Shown piece by piece: positions 53,835 through 64,000 of a stretch of 64,000 nt of DNA (its first letter is position 1; every line of letters starts with the position of its first letter). The translations under genes were made by a program, and so were the position numbers. Source of the stretch: Cytidiella melzeri (Eukaryota; Basidiomycota; Agaricomycetes; Polyporales; Irpicaceae); the NCBI GenBank assembly GCA_022592445.1, contig JABYQR010000070.1, forward strand, positions 89,081-153,080, read 5' to 3'. Below the pieces are notes generated by a model. The model searched no databases and was not told the origin of the DNA. It saw nothing but the letters and a program-made list of their open reading frames with translations.

Positions 53835-55247
53835 ATGCCAAACAACTTTCGCCGCACTTCCCGTCGCGTCAATGCCCGCTTCGCTCCCCATTCTCCCAGT
53901 GATCCCTACCGCGTCCATGACTACACTCGGTTTGACCGTATGGGTCACCCCATCGTTATGGAGATAAGGAGTTCAGCAACTCCTATCTCTATCCGTATGA
54001 GTCAAACCGATGCTCAGGATGCCAGGATCAATGTCAACTACGTTGACAGGGACGGAGTTCGGCGCATGGAATCGATGGAGTACAGCCTTCTCGGTCGTCA
54101 TGGCTGGGACAGGTTCAGGCAGAGTGATAGGCAAAGGCACTTCCGGGAGGTTAATCGTATCATCGATGAAGCCAATCGAGAGGCGGAATTGGACTTGTAT
54201 AGACGAAGGCCTCGCAATGTCAGTGCGGAAATAAGGGCACATCAAACCCAAAGTTCTTCCAGGGTTAATGTTGCACCTCCTCGCCGATCTGCGTCGCCGT
54301 CGCACCCTCATCCCCATCGTCATCCTACTCCAATGCCACCGCCTTTTGTGAGTGCAGGATTATCGCTTTGGGACATGGTTGCCCAAGCATTAAATAATTT
54401 TGCATCTCCACAGACTTCTTCTACAATGGTCAATCCGCCTACACCGGTCATTCCGGATATCGTTGATGGTATGAACGGTTTAAATATCAGTTCACCAGTT
54501 TCTCATGATTCTTCAGAACAAGTAGTCCAGGCTGCTTCAGCTGCCGAACCTACTCCGGTTCCATCCTCCACTACTCAGGAGGAGGGACAGGTTGAAGATG
54601 AATGGCCAACGGTATTCGCTCCCCAACCAGTCGTTCCCACCTTTTCATTCGACGACTGGGTCCACGTTGATCGTACCGACACTAGGCCGGCTTCGCCTGT
54701 CTATCCGTGTGGTATGGTTTATGGCGTGGATGGACCAAAGGGGGAGGTATTCAGGCCGGAGCAGGTTTGTTCCATCCTCGCTATGCAACACGTCAACCAC
54801 CCCAACTATACGCCCAATGAGCTCGTCCTACGCTCTAGGGGACTCGTCGACACGATGGTCGTAAGCATGGGAAACAAATGCGAACACTATCGAGAGATGG
54901 TTGAGGAGTTGGAAGAGTTTGCCAAGTCTCAGAGGATTAAAGAGATTACAGCCTGTGCCCGCATCTACCTCAAACTCAAGAGGGGACAGTGGCCGGACTG
55001 TGATAACATCTGGAACACCTACTTCATCTCAGTTGCGGACTTTCACACAGCGATGGAGGTCTTCAATGGTCGCAATCATCTTAGCGATCACCAGCTGGTC
55101 TGGCTGACTCAGAGACGTATGGAGAAGAAGGAAGACTGGATGAGTATCTTTCATAGGGAGGAAGAATTCAAAGGTAAAATGAAGGAGGTAAAGATCGAGC
55201 CCGCTGCGCTCGAGCCTTCTTTAGAGCCTGGATCGTCTTCTCTTTGA
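53835..55247 (+). CDS. 470-residue accessory ORF inside the copia element
   Basis: Uninterrupted frame between the 5' LTR and gag, sense strand. Starts MPNNFRRTSRRVNARF: a basic N-terminus, then HDYTRFDRMGHPIVMEIRSS, VNYVDRDGVRRMESMEYSLL, HGWDRFRQSDRQRHFREVNR. A Ser/Pro/His-rich linker (PSHPHPHRHPTPMPPP) and an acidic linker follow. The C-terminal half looks helical: RPEQVCSILAMQHVNHPNYT, LRSRGLVDTMVVSMGNKCEH-YREMVEELEEFA, ITACARIYLKLKRGQWPDCD, WNTYFISVADFHTAMEVFNG, HQLVWLTQRRMEKKEDWMSI. No protease, RT, envelope, zinc-knuckle or chromodomain motif. It is not gag, because a separate gag is present downstream. Intactness next to a frameshifted pol suggests recent function or chance. Confidence 0.65.
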   Translation: MPNNFRRTSRRVNARFAPHSPSDPYRVHDYTRFDRMGHPIVMEIRSSATPISIRMSQTDAQDARINVNYVDRDGVRRMESMEYSLLGRHGWDRFRQSDRQRHFREVNRIIDEANREAELDLYRRRPRNVSAEIRAHQTQSSSRVNVAPPRRSASPSHPHPHRHPTPMPPPFVSAGLSLWDMVAQALNNFASPQTSSTMVNPPTPVIPDIVDGMNGLNISSPVSHDSSEQVVQAASAAEPTPVPSSTTQEEGQVEDEWPTVFAPQPVVPTFSFDDWVHVDRTDTRPASPVYPCGMVYGVDGPKGEVFRPEQVCSILAMQHVNHPNYTPNELVLRSRGLVDTMVVSMGNKCEHYREMVEELEEFAKSQRIKEITACARIYLKLKRGQWPDCDNIWNTYFISVADFHTAMEVFNGRNHLSDHQLVWLTQRRMEKKEDWMSIFHREEEFKGKMKEVKIEPAALEPSLEPGSSSL

Positions 55248-55497
55248 ACGGACTCTCTGCGAATCGAACTATACCGCGCACTGTATACTATAAAATAACG
55301 CGATGTGTACTTTATACTTTTACAAACGGCATTTTCATTAGCGTAGTCCGTAGTGTACTTGTATACTTTCTCTATCTCTCTCTTGTTCTGCATCGAGTCA
55401 CGACCATACGTAGCGCATTCTGACGAACTTTTATGACTTTTCTTTACATAGTTTGTAACGTTGTACTCTGGCTTCATTAGCGTGTACGAATTCCGAA

Positions 55498-56024
55498 TTG
55501 CACCTCTTTGACTCAGAGAACTTTTGTGACGTCGACAGTGTTGCAAGACCCTGTGAAACACAACCGTGCCCTAACCGCTATAGATATTCGTTTGAAGCAG
55601 ATTTAAACGAAGTTTATAGAATTATTGCATTGGTAACACAGGACCGGTATCTTGAACCTTTTGAACATCAGAAAGAACTCATTAGAGGTTACATAGGATC
55701 TGTACCGCATCTTGACGTACCTGCTTTAGTCAATTCATACCTTCTAGACTTAGCAAATCGTCGAGAATCAGAACCACAGAACAACAACCAGAAGTAGTAA
55801 TAGATCAGGAACCATCAGAGATCATCACAGGCACAACTTACATTGGTGACACATCCATCAATCTCTAGATAAGAACTCAGATTCCGGAGAAAACACCGAA
55901 GTCGAAGATCTTCTAGAAGAAACTTCTAAACAGACGTCATCACCTGTAATTGCACCTGTAGTACCTCATATCTCTGAAGTGTACATTCCGTACTACGACT
56001 TGATCCTTGATTGCTTTTGGTTAT
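55498..56024 (+). pseudogene. Decayed coding stretch upstream of gag
   Basis: An open segment 55498-55797 without an ATG (FEADLNEVYRIIALVTQDRY, EPFEHQKELIRGYIGSVPHL, VPALVNSYLLDLANRRE). A second segment in another frame (~55867-56024) reads NSDSGENTEVEDLLEETSKQ and VVPHISEVYIPYYDLILDCF up to a stop overlapping the gag start. The acidic, protein-like texture suggests a broken ORF; identity unknown. Confidence 0.35.
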
Positions 56025-56025
56025 A

Positions 56026-59000
56026 ATGGCTGAACCAGGAAAGATTAGCGGTAGTCAAATGATCGTCTTTGACGGTTCAAACTACAAGAAATGGTCCACC
56101 GCTATGATTGGCTTGTTCAGATATTCAAACACTTGGTTAATCGTGAATGGAACCGAAACAAAACCTACCTTACCCGCAGCAGCTGCAACCAGTTCAGGTT
56201 CTGGTACGACTACTGCACCTCCTGACACTTCTGATGAGAAGAAGGAACTTAAGGATTGGGAAATTCGGAACCAACGCGCTTTAGCTTATTTCAATATTTA
56301 CCTTGACATTACTTTGCAATCCTATCTTGAAGGAGAGGATTTGGCCTCCGAAGTGTGGAAGAAATTGAAAACAGATTTTGAGAAGACATCAGTCTTAGCA
56401 AGCTCTGTTGCGTTCAGAAACCTACTTAGCTCAACTTTTGATGAGTCTAAGGATATGAACGTACAAATTCAAGGCTTCCGTACTAAGATTGGAGATACCA
56501 AAGTTGCTGGGTTAGACCTTGATGATCAAATTAAAGTTCATATTCTTTTGTGGGCTTTACCAACGTCATATGAAACCGCCATTTCTGCATACATTGGCAC
56601 TGTTGCAAAACCCGAAGAAATTAAGTTTGACACGCTCATCCCCAAGATACTTGCGGAAGAGTTACGTCGAAAGGGTTCAAACAGTGAAAATGCGAATCGG
56701 ATTACGCAGACCACGCGTTTACCGAAGGAAAAATGCAAGAAGTGTGGGCTTTCTAACCATACTACGAGTCAGCACTGGGATAAAGGGAAACCTAACCAGA
56801 ACAAGTCTCGCGGTAATGGAAATAATCAGCAAGGATCTTCTACCAACAACAAGCAGGGTAACAAGGAGAATAAAGGAAAGAAAGGAGGACAACGAAAGAA
56901 GTCCAAAGGCAAAGGCAAAGACAAAGCGACTGTAAATAATCTTCAAGTAGATACCAAACCTGTCTTCGAGCACGATAATGAAATCATCAACGTTTCTCTG
57001 TATTCCACGTGTGAGACTGAAAGCGTTGAATGGCTCATCGACAGTGGTGCTACTAGTCACATTACCAATGAAATTGACGACTTTATCTCGTATCAACCAG
57101 CAACGGTAGCAGGTACATGCTCTGTAGCAGGTAAAGATATGACTGTCAAAATATTGGGAAAAGGAACGGTCGTACTTGACACGATCCTTGTGAAAGATAA
57201 AATACATCGCACAACTTTGAACAATGTCCTCTATATACCAGATGCGACTACAAGATTCTTTTCTCCTTCTAGAGCACTGCAACAAGGATGCACCAGCAGT
57301 GTTACATCGAAAGGATGGACAATTTATAATGAAGGAAAAGAGATTATAAATGGTCAACCTGATCATGCCGGACTTTATTGGATTAAAGGACGTCTAGTCA
57401 GGAAGATAGACTCAATTAATAAAGTTAGTCGTAATGATTATACGTTGTGGCATAATCGACTAGGACACCCAGGGAATAAGATTGTCGAAAATCTTCACAA
57501 AGGAACAAAGGGATTAAAAGAAAAGATTCCTATTCCATCGACAATTTCTCCTTGTCACGGATGTCAAGTTGGAAAAGGAAAGAGACAACCATTTCCACCA
57601 TCTATGTCGAGAGCTACAGAAGTCCTTGAATTAACTCATTCCGATCTCATTGAATATTCTACAACTTCTATTGATGGTTACAAATACGGTATGACTTGTC
57701 TTGATGATGCTTCTAGTCATGGGATGCTCTATTATCTCAAGCACAAAGATGAAGCGTTCACAAGATTCAAAGAATACAAGTCATGGGCCGAAAACCAAAC
57801 AGGAAAGAAGATGAAGAAGTTCAGATGTGATGGTGGAACAGAGTTCATTAATAATGAGTTCAAGGATTATCTGAAGGAACACGGAATAGAATTACAAATG
57901 TCTGTACCGTATACTCCACAACAAAATGGTAGAGCTGAGCGATGGCAACAGACCATAAAATATAAAGCCGAAGCATTGCGTCAGCAAGCTGGGTTATCAA
58001 ATGGTTTCTGGAAGCTTACTTGCGAAGCAGCGGTATATTTAAATAACCGTCTACCTAATGTACGATTAAACTGGCAGACACCTATAGAGAGTTTTCTGGG
58101 TATAAAACCAGATATCTCAATGCTTCGTGTATTTGGATGTCGTGCATACGTCCATGTACCGATCAAGAGTCGTCAGAACAAGTTGTCACCAAAAGCAACT
58201 CCTATGATATTCGTTGGATATGAACCGGGTGTAAAGGGTTACCGGTTCTGGGATAAACAGCGAATCGTCATTGCTCGCGATGCAGTATTTGACGAGACTC
58301 ATTTCCCGTATCGTAAAGATATTACTCCTTCCAAACAACCTTTAGTCGGCGATAACAGTGATAATAACACTGTTCCTCCACACGATAATTTTTCACCTTT
58401 TGAAGAGAATGATGAACAAGGTCACCAAGATTCTGATGATGGAGATGATGATCATCCAGAGCACCAAGCACCTACTCATCCTTCTCGACAACAGCAGCAA
58501 TTCCCTTCAGCTCCGGTTCTTGACAAAGAACCACAACCACAAATCAAACGAGGACCTAAGCCTAAACCACCTTTGCCACCACCTATCAACCAGAACAAAC
58601 GTTCAACTGCTGGAAAAAATCCTAAACTTTCCATGCGGCCGGTGGATATGCAGAAAGCTTTAGAAAAGCAAGTGGCTAAGGACAAAAAGGAAGAACAAAA
58701 TGAGCTTCGTTTGAGAGCTGAATGGAACTCGAGAACACGCGCGAGATCTCCGGTTGCAGGGCCATCCAGATTACGGATACCTTTGCGATCAGGAACGTCA
58801 TCACGTCAACCCTCGAGATCACCTTCCGTTGAACCGGGTCCAGAACATCAAACTCTATCAGGAGGCTTAACTGATGATGATGATTCTGCAGAAATTGATG
58901 ACGAGACTCTTAATTCAATTACTGCTTATTCAATCAATGAATATCCACAGACGTGGAAGCAGGCAATGAAAAGAGATGATCGGGATCAATGGTTTGCTGC

Positions 59001-60490
59001 TGCACAAGACGAAATTGATTCTCAAATGAAGAATAAAACTTGGACGCTTGTACGACGACCAGACGCATCACGCAAAATTGTGAAATGCAAATGGGTCTTC
59101 ACCATAAATCTGATGGTCGATATAAAGCGCGTCTTGTTGCAAAAGGATTCACCCAAGTTGAAGGAATTGATTATCAAGAAACTTTCTCACCAGTCGCACG
59201 TTTTGAATCCATACGCATGCTACTAGCTATAGCTGCACTCGAAGATTGGGAAATCGAGGCATTGGATGTGAAAACAGCTTTCCTTTACGGCGAACTGGAT
59301 GAAGAAATCTATATGGAACAACCAGAAGGTTTCGTGGAGAAGGGAACGGAGAACCATGTTTGTTTGCTTAAGAAAGCCATTTATGGACTTAAACAAGCTT
59401 CACGAACATGGAATATCAAAATTCATAACACTCTGATAGAATTAGGCTTTGACCGGATTCATTCAGATGCTGGTGTTTACGTGTATCGGCAACAAGGGGG
59501 GAATTTAATTCTCATTCTATATGTTGACGATATATTTCCGATAGGAAATAGTAAACTTGCTATGTCTGCACTTAAGAAAAATCTTATGGATCGCTATGAG
59601 ATGCGTGACTTAGGAGAAGCTAAGCTTATTCTAGGCATGCGTGTGCAGAGAGATCGTAAAGCTAAAACGATTCTACTTGACCAAGAGTCGTATATTCAAG
59701 AGGCTTTAAAACGATTTAATATGGCAAATGCTAATCCTGCTCGGACACCATTACCTTCAGGTGCTGTACTACAGAAGGCAGATTCTGACTACAAAGCAGA
59801 TTCTGGTTTACTGAGACAGTATCAAGCGTTGATTGGCACGCTTATATATGTTATGATTGGTACTAGACCAGACATTTCATATGCAGTCATACGTCTTTCA
59901 CAGTACATGTCAAATCCAACTGACCACCATTATAAATCAGCTAAATATATACTGAGATATTTGCTTGGAACGCAGTCCTATGCGATCAAGTATAATGGAT
60001 CAAGTAATGCTGGTATTATTGGTTATTCGGATGCAGACTGGGCTGAGAATAAAGACGACAGACATTCGACAACAGGATATGTATTTCTTTTGGCTGAAGG
60101 AGCAATTTCCTGGACTTCTAAAAGCAGAAAACCGTTGCTCTATCATCAATGGAATCAGAATACATGGCCTTGTGCGAAACTTCCAAGCAATGTTATTGGT
60201 TGCGCACCGTGCTCAAAGAATTGGATTTAAAACAGCAAGAGCCTACCATTCTATGCTGTGATAATCATGGTGCTATTTACTTCACCAAGAATCCAAAGAT
60301 AGAGTCACGCTCAAAGCATATTGACATTCGATATCATTATGTTAGAGAGTTTGTCGAAAATAAGAATGCCGAACTATATGCAGTTCCAACTGAAGAACAG
60401 ATTGCTGATATCATGACAAAGTCATTGGCATTTCAGAAGCAATCATACTTCAGTGGGAGATTAGGTCTAATTGATCTAAACACTCACTAA
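56026..60490 (+). pseudogene. copia gag-pol, two frame breaks
   Basis: Starts MAEPGKISGSQMIVFDGSNY. Gag of the UBN2 type (YKKWSTAMIGLFRYSNTWLI, WKKLKTDFEKTSVLASSVAF) with a zinc knuckle CKKCGLSNHTTSQHW (CCHH). Protease WLIDSGATSHIT. Integrase zinc module LWHNRLGHPGNK...CHGCQVGK; DDE core with SDLIEYS, FRCDGGTEFINNEF and NGRAERWQQ. RT: ARLVAKGFTQVEGIDYQETF, ALDVKTAFLYGELDEEIYME, ILYVDDIFPIG. RNase H: SDADWAENKDDRHSTTGYVF, CCDNHGAIYFTKNP, HIDIRYHYVREF. The frame shifts at ~59100-59112 (just before the RT ARLVAKGF) and again at ~60120-60130 (in RNase H). Catalytic residues of each domain are otherwise present. The intact form is one gag-pol frame. Confidence 0.93.
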
Positions 60491-60500
60491 TGTAACGGTT

Positions 60501-60509
60501 AAGTGGGAG
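60501..60509 (+). promoter_or_regulatory. Polypurine tract
   Basis: AAGTGGGAG abutting the 3' LTR, the expected plus-strand primer position. Confidence 0.7.
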
Positions 60510-61039
60510 TGTTAAAACTATATAATATAATAATATGATATGATATGTAGTTTCCCACGCCTTATTACAAGGACGCTTTAGGTAGCAGAGTTCCCACAGT
60601 CTTAGTATGGGAATTATGCAGCCGTATATGGAAACTCTAGTAGTAACCATCACATTAGCTGAGACGTACAGATATGGGTTGTAGTAGTACTATACATATA
60701 TGTACGCCTGTGTTCTAGTAGCATAGGAAATGACATGGAAAGCACATATGACTCCAGAGGATGCCTAAAGCATACATCTGAGGACAAGTACTAGCATGAG
60801 TCATTTACTCATTATGTACGCCTCTGGTACAAGTGCTGAACCTAGTCATACAATGAGTCATGCATGAGTCATGCACTTAGTAGTACAGTAGAATAGCTGA
60901 AGTAGACATGTATAGTAGTCGCTTACATAAGTAGATACAGACATGTATATAAGCAGAGCTGCTGAAGCAGCAAGAATAATAAGACTCATCTTCGAAGCTT
61001 AACAGCCTCTACCCCTCGCACACATATTCCACTTTGTTA
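60510..61039 (+). repeat. 3' LTR
   Basis: 530 bp, same ends as the 5' LTR. It carries only three TGAGTCAT sites because it lacks the ~50-bp tandem block of the 5' LTR. TATATAAG is at ~60945-60955. Confidence 0.92.
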
Positions 61040-61044
61040 AAAGT
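61040..61044. repeat. Target-site duplication (right), AAAGT
   Basis: Pairs with 52459-52463. Confidence 0.85.
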
Positions 61045-61250
61045 CACAATTTGCTGCAGAGATGTTTCAGCAATGCAAGTGTTAGAAGGCTATGCAAGTA
61101 GAGGAAAGCGTTGAGAGAGCAAGATTGAGAGGGATCACACAGTGGGAGTTGGGGATCAAAAGTGCGTATCGTTGCATTGATCAGTTTAAGTCTTATATAC
61201 GGTAACTACAGCGCTTGTACGTTGAGCGTCTAATTTAATATAGTCGAACA
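61045..61250 (-). repeat. LTR of an older minus-strand copia element, interrupted by the 8.6-kb element
   Basis: On the minus strand a pol C-terminus (61258-61430) is followed by a purine tract (GAAGGGGAG, 61259-61251) and then TGTTCGAC from 61250, the expected LTR start. TATATAAG follows on the same strand (~61193-61200). The sequence continues to 61045, where the AAAGT duplication marks the insertion; the rest of the LTR should resume left of 52463. Confidence 0.65.
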
Positions 61251-61257
61251 CTCCCCT

Positions 61258-61430
61258 TCAAGCACGAATATGAAGTAGTTCATTGAAGTGCTTGAGTTTT
61301 TCGAGAGGTAGTGCTTTAGTAAGTGTATCAGCACGTTGATTGTTAGAAGATATGTGATGAATAGTTATATACTTCTTGAGTACACGATTGTAAAGCCGGT
61401 CGAATGAATTCAACACGTCTAGAGGCAGAG
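61258..61430 (-). pseudogene. copia pol 3' remnant (RNase H C-terminus)
   Basis: Minus-strand frame reads LYNRVLKKYITIHHISSNNQ, RADTLTKALPLEKLKHFNEL, LHIRA, stop. RADTLTKALP is the classical end of copia polyproteins. It is truncated upstream, probably by the neighbouring element. Confidence 0.75.
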
Positions 61431-61439
61431 ATGGATGCG

Positions 61440-61826
61440 CAGTTGTAATCCCACTTGCCGTCGTAAGGACCTAAGACACACGAGCGAAGCAAGTTAATCC
61501 AGGTGCGAAAGAGAAAGAGCACAATAGCATAATGACTGTACCTAAGACACACGAGCAAAGCAAGTTAACTACAGGTACAGGCTGTGAGCATATTGCATAT
61601 GTGAGGGACAACGAAGAATACTCACTCCAGGTGCGAAAGAGAAAGAGCACGATGGAGTGTCAGGAGCGGGGGCGAAGGTATATAAGACAGAGCCCTCAGG
61701 CAACCCAAAAAGGAAAATCTGTGACACAGATTTGTCCGCGTGAAGAAAGAACAATAGAGCGACCATATACGGAAAACAAAAGAGAGTCCGGTAACTACTA
61801 GTCCGTGAGCCGGAGCTGAAAAGCCA
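61440..61826 (-). repeat. Probable 3' LTR zone of the right-hand copia element
   Basis: Lies directly after the pol stop and purine tract (GAGGGGGAG at ~61829-61837, minus strand). Two segments are duplicated inside it: CCTAAGACACACGAGC at ~61469 and 61541, and CCAGGTGCGAAAGAGAAAGA at ~61499 and 61627. LTR ends could not be fixed because the partner LTR is outside the window. Confidence 0.5.
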
Positions 61827-63943
61827 TTACTCCCCCTCAGCGAGGTGAAACTGGACGAGCCCTAAGGACTCAGAGTGACGAACGTGAGCTTCAGCCGGTA
61901 AAGACTTGGTGAAGATGTCAGCGGGGTTGTCAACTCCAGGGATTCGAACCAATTCGACAAGGCCTTCGGTGACACATTCGTGAACAGCATGCGCAGTGAC
62001 GCGAGTATGTTTTGAGCAATGCTTCACGTGGGTGGACTTGGAAGCGTCTACAGCACTCTTGTTGTCGCAATGAAGGACGACAGGTAGAGGAAGAGGTTGC
62101 TCAATTTGATCAGTGAGAATCTTCAACCACTTGAGTTGCTCGCAAGCTTCGTGAGCCGCAAAGTATTCTGAGTCGAAGGTAGACTTCGCCACAGAACGTT
62201 GTTTGCGCGAGGACCAGCAGACAGCGCCATAGCCAAGGAAATAAACCCAGCCAGAGGTGGAGAGCGAGTCGTCTAAGTCGCCGGCAAAGTCGGCGTTGGT
62301 GTAACCGACAAGATCGTCAACGCCTTCGTCATTATGGCCTAGACAAAGTCGGAGACTGGAGGTACCGCGAAGGTAGCGAAGGACATGATATGCAGCGCGG
62401 AGATGCAGCTGCGAGGGGTTGGACTGGTATTGACAGAGCTTCGCAACGGCGTACGAGATGTCAGGTCGAGTTCCAAGGGAGGCGTACATGAGTGAGCCAA
62501 GTATGCTGCGGTAGGTGTGGATAAGTGCTGGGTCGCACTGCTCCTTGGGATTTTCATTGTGTACCAACTGGATACCGGTTGGAAGCGGTGTGGAAGCGGG
62601 ATTGGAGTCCTCATGCTGGAAGCGTTTGAGAACGGAATTTATGTAGACCTCTTGGTCGAGGTAGATGAGACGACTCCCCCTATCCCGAGTGATACAAATA
62701 CCGAGATAGTGCTTGAGCTCGCCTAAGTCTTTGAGATCGAAATGGCGACGAAGAGCGTCCTTGGTCTCCTTGATGAGGGTGAGACTGTTTCCCATAATAG
62801 TGAGATTGTCGACGTAGCAAACAATAATTTGGAGGGCTCCCCCTCGTCGACGAGTGAAAATGGCGACATCACCTGTGTCGTAACAGACGAAGCCGAGTTC
62901 TTCGAGGCATGCCTTGAGCGTGAGGAACCATTGGCATCCTGCCTGCTTTAGGCCATAGATTGCCTTATGAAGGCGGCATACTTTGCCTTCATCCAGTACA
63001 AACCCTTCAGGTTGCTCCATGTAAACCTCCTTGTCCAAAGATCCGTTCAGATAGGCTTGTTGGAAGTCAATCTGGTGAATTTCCCAGTCCAGAATAGCAG
63101 CCAAAGCGACGAGGTATCGCCAAGACTCCAGACGGGCGACGGGAGCGAAGGTGTCTGTGAAATCGATGCCTTGAACTTGCTCAAAACCCTTGGCTACCAG
63201 ACGTGCCTTATAACAATCAACATTACCGTCCTTGTCGAGTTTGAGTTTGTAAACCCATTTGCTCTTAATTGCCTTGCGACCAGGGGGCAAATCAACTAGT
63301 TTCCATGTTCCAGTGTCCTGGAGACCTTTGATTTCGGCCTCCATAGCTGCACGCCAGTCATCTCGATCCGGTGAACCCATAGCCTGCCAATAGGTACGAG
63401 GCTCCCCCTGAGGCGTAACTGCCGCTGCCAGCATGACGACCTGCTCGTCAGATAGGACAGCGCCGGCGTCAGCTTTTGCTTTGCCTTTGCCTTTGTAGGG
63501 GACCTTGTTACCGCGAGCCCGAGTCGTCTCCTCAATCTCTTGTTCAGTAGCAGCCCACATAGACTGGAGACGCTTTGCATCACGAGGTACAACAGTGCGT
63601 TGTGAACGACGTGTAACACCAGCATGAGCTGGGTTGGAGAATGGAAGGTAGTCATGTGGAGAAGCGGCCGGAAGACGATTGGGATTTGGCTCGAGTTTGG
63701 GAGAAGGTACAACAGGAGGGCCTTTCCATTTGGAAGGCGAGAGTGGCATGGATGAAGAGCTAGGCTCTGGTTCAGCAGATGTGGACGAACTCGGAATAGG
63801 AGTAGAGGGACGCGGTATCCGTGAAGGCGTAGGAGCCGACGTGGATGTTGCGTCAGGAGGAGGTGGTTGTTGAGTTGGGGCACTTGCGACGTGGTAGTAG
63901 CCGGCTGCAAAGAGGGCGTTAAAGGGAGTGAAAGTTCAAGATC
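61827..63943 (-). pseudogene. copia pol (RT and RNase H), active site mutated
   Basis: Minus-strand frame open from ~63943 to the stop at 61827. A Pro/Ser-rich linker precedes YWQAMGSPDRDDWRAAMEAE, GTWKLVDLPPGRKAIKSKWV, YKARLVAKGFEQVQGIDFTD-TFAPVARLESW, IDFQQAYLNGSLDKEVYMEQ and KAIYGLKQAGCQWF. The RT catalytic motif reads CYVDNLTIMGN instead of YVDD. RNase H reads GYTNADFAGDLDDSLSTSGW, where most relatives have SDAD. Then LHCDNKSAVDASKSTHVKH and VDNPADIFTKSLP. Just upstream (~63900-63946) the frame meets a stop while another frame continues the Pro/Thr-rich linker, so there is probably one more frame break. Integrase and gag lie beyond the right edge. Confidence 0.88.
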
Positions 63944-64000
63944 GTACGTGGTTGGCGGAGAGGTTGGAATGCTCGAAATTGGTTGAGTAGGAGGTGAAGG

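Larger units (their letters stand above)
52464..61039 (+). mobile_element. Ty1/copia LTR retrotransposon, 8.6 kb, with extra ORF region
   Basis: Full-length element: 5' LTR 52464-53041, primer-binding site 53042-53054, non-canonical region 53055-56025 with a 470-codon ORF, gag-pol 56026-60490, polypurine tract 60501-60509, 3' LTR 60510-61039, flanked by AAAGT on both sides. Domain order protease-integrase-RT-RNase H puts it in Copia (Pseudoviridae-like). Two frame breaks in pol make this copy non-autonomous. The LTRs differ by about seven substitutions, a 3-bp indel and one ~50-bp tandem difference, so insertion is not ancient. Confidence 0.93.

Overview
The window looks like a piece of a mushroom-forming basidiomycete (Agaricomycetes) nuclear genome. 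The basis is gene content and architecture: compact genes on both strands, most split by many roughly 48-60-nt introns with GT-AG (once GC-AG) ends, several introns interrupting conserved domains, microexons down to 17 nt, pyrimidine-rich leaders and Ty1/copia retroelements. The species cannot be named from sequence alone.

Layout. 1-7 kb: 40S ribosomal protein S16 (rps16), a Rap1-type telomere protein (two BRCT-like regions plus Myb), a complex I NDUFA11-type subunit, and a WD40 protein that I read as EED, a Polycomb PRC2 subunit. 7-10 kb: two tandem genes for secreted precursors made almost entirely of repeats ending in Lys-Arg. These are Kex2-processed repeat proteins (KEPs) of a type I do not recognise, and the best candidate here for an undescribed peptide system. 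10-12.7 kb: ESF1 (ribosome biogenesis). 12.7-17 kb: gene-poor, with one orphan promoter-like unit and an array of ~280-bp repeats including one inverted copy.

17-51.7 kb is dense housekeeping: NUS1 (dolichol synthesis), SEC17, PCM1 (UDP-GlcNAc synthesis), DUG3 (glutathione breakdown), an ICE2-like ER protein, molybdopterin synthase large subunit, ADP/ATP carrier, an IRC3-like mitochondrial helicase, a fused pseudouridine-catabolism enzyme, a SIZ1/PIAS SUMO ligase, NUDC, a DUF2235 hydrolase, an F-box protein, a very large multi-spanning membrane protein of unknown role, an NADPH-dependent FMN reductase, RRP36 and an unrecognised single-pass membrane protein. Genes are arranged in divergent and convergent pairs with short spacers. 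No metabolic cluster surrounds the KEP genes.

51.7-64 kb is a nest of Ty1/copia elements. An 8.6-kb element (52464-61039) has two LTRs, a perfect 5-bp target duplication, a primer-binding site matching the anticodon arm of initiator tRNA-Met, a frameshifted gag-pol and, unusually, about 3 kb of extra sequence between the 5' LTR and gag carrying an intact 470-codon ORF of unknown function. It appears to sit inside the LTR of an older minus-strand copia remnant. A third copia element on the minus strand, with a mutated reverse-transcriptase active site, runs towards the right edge.
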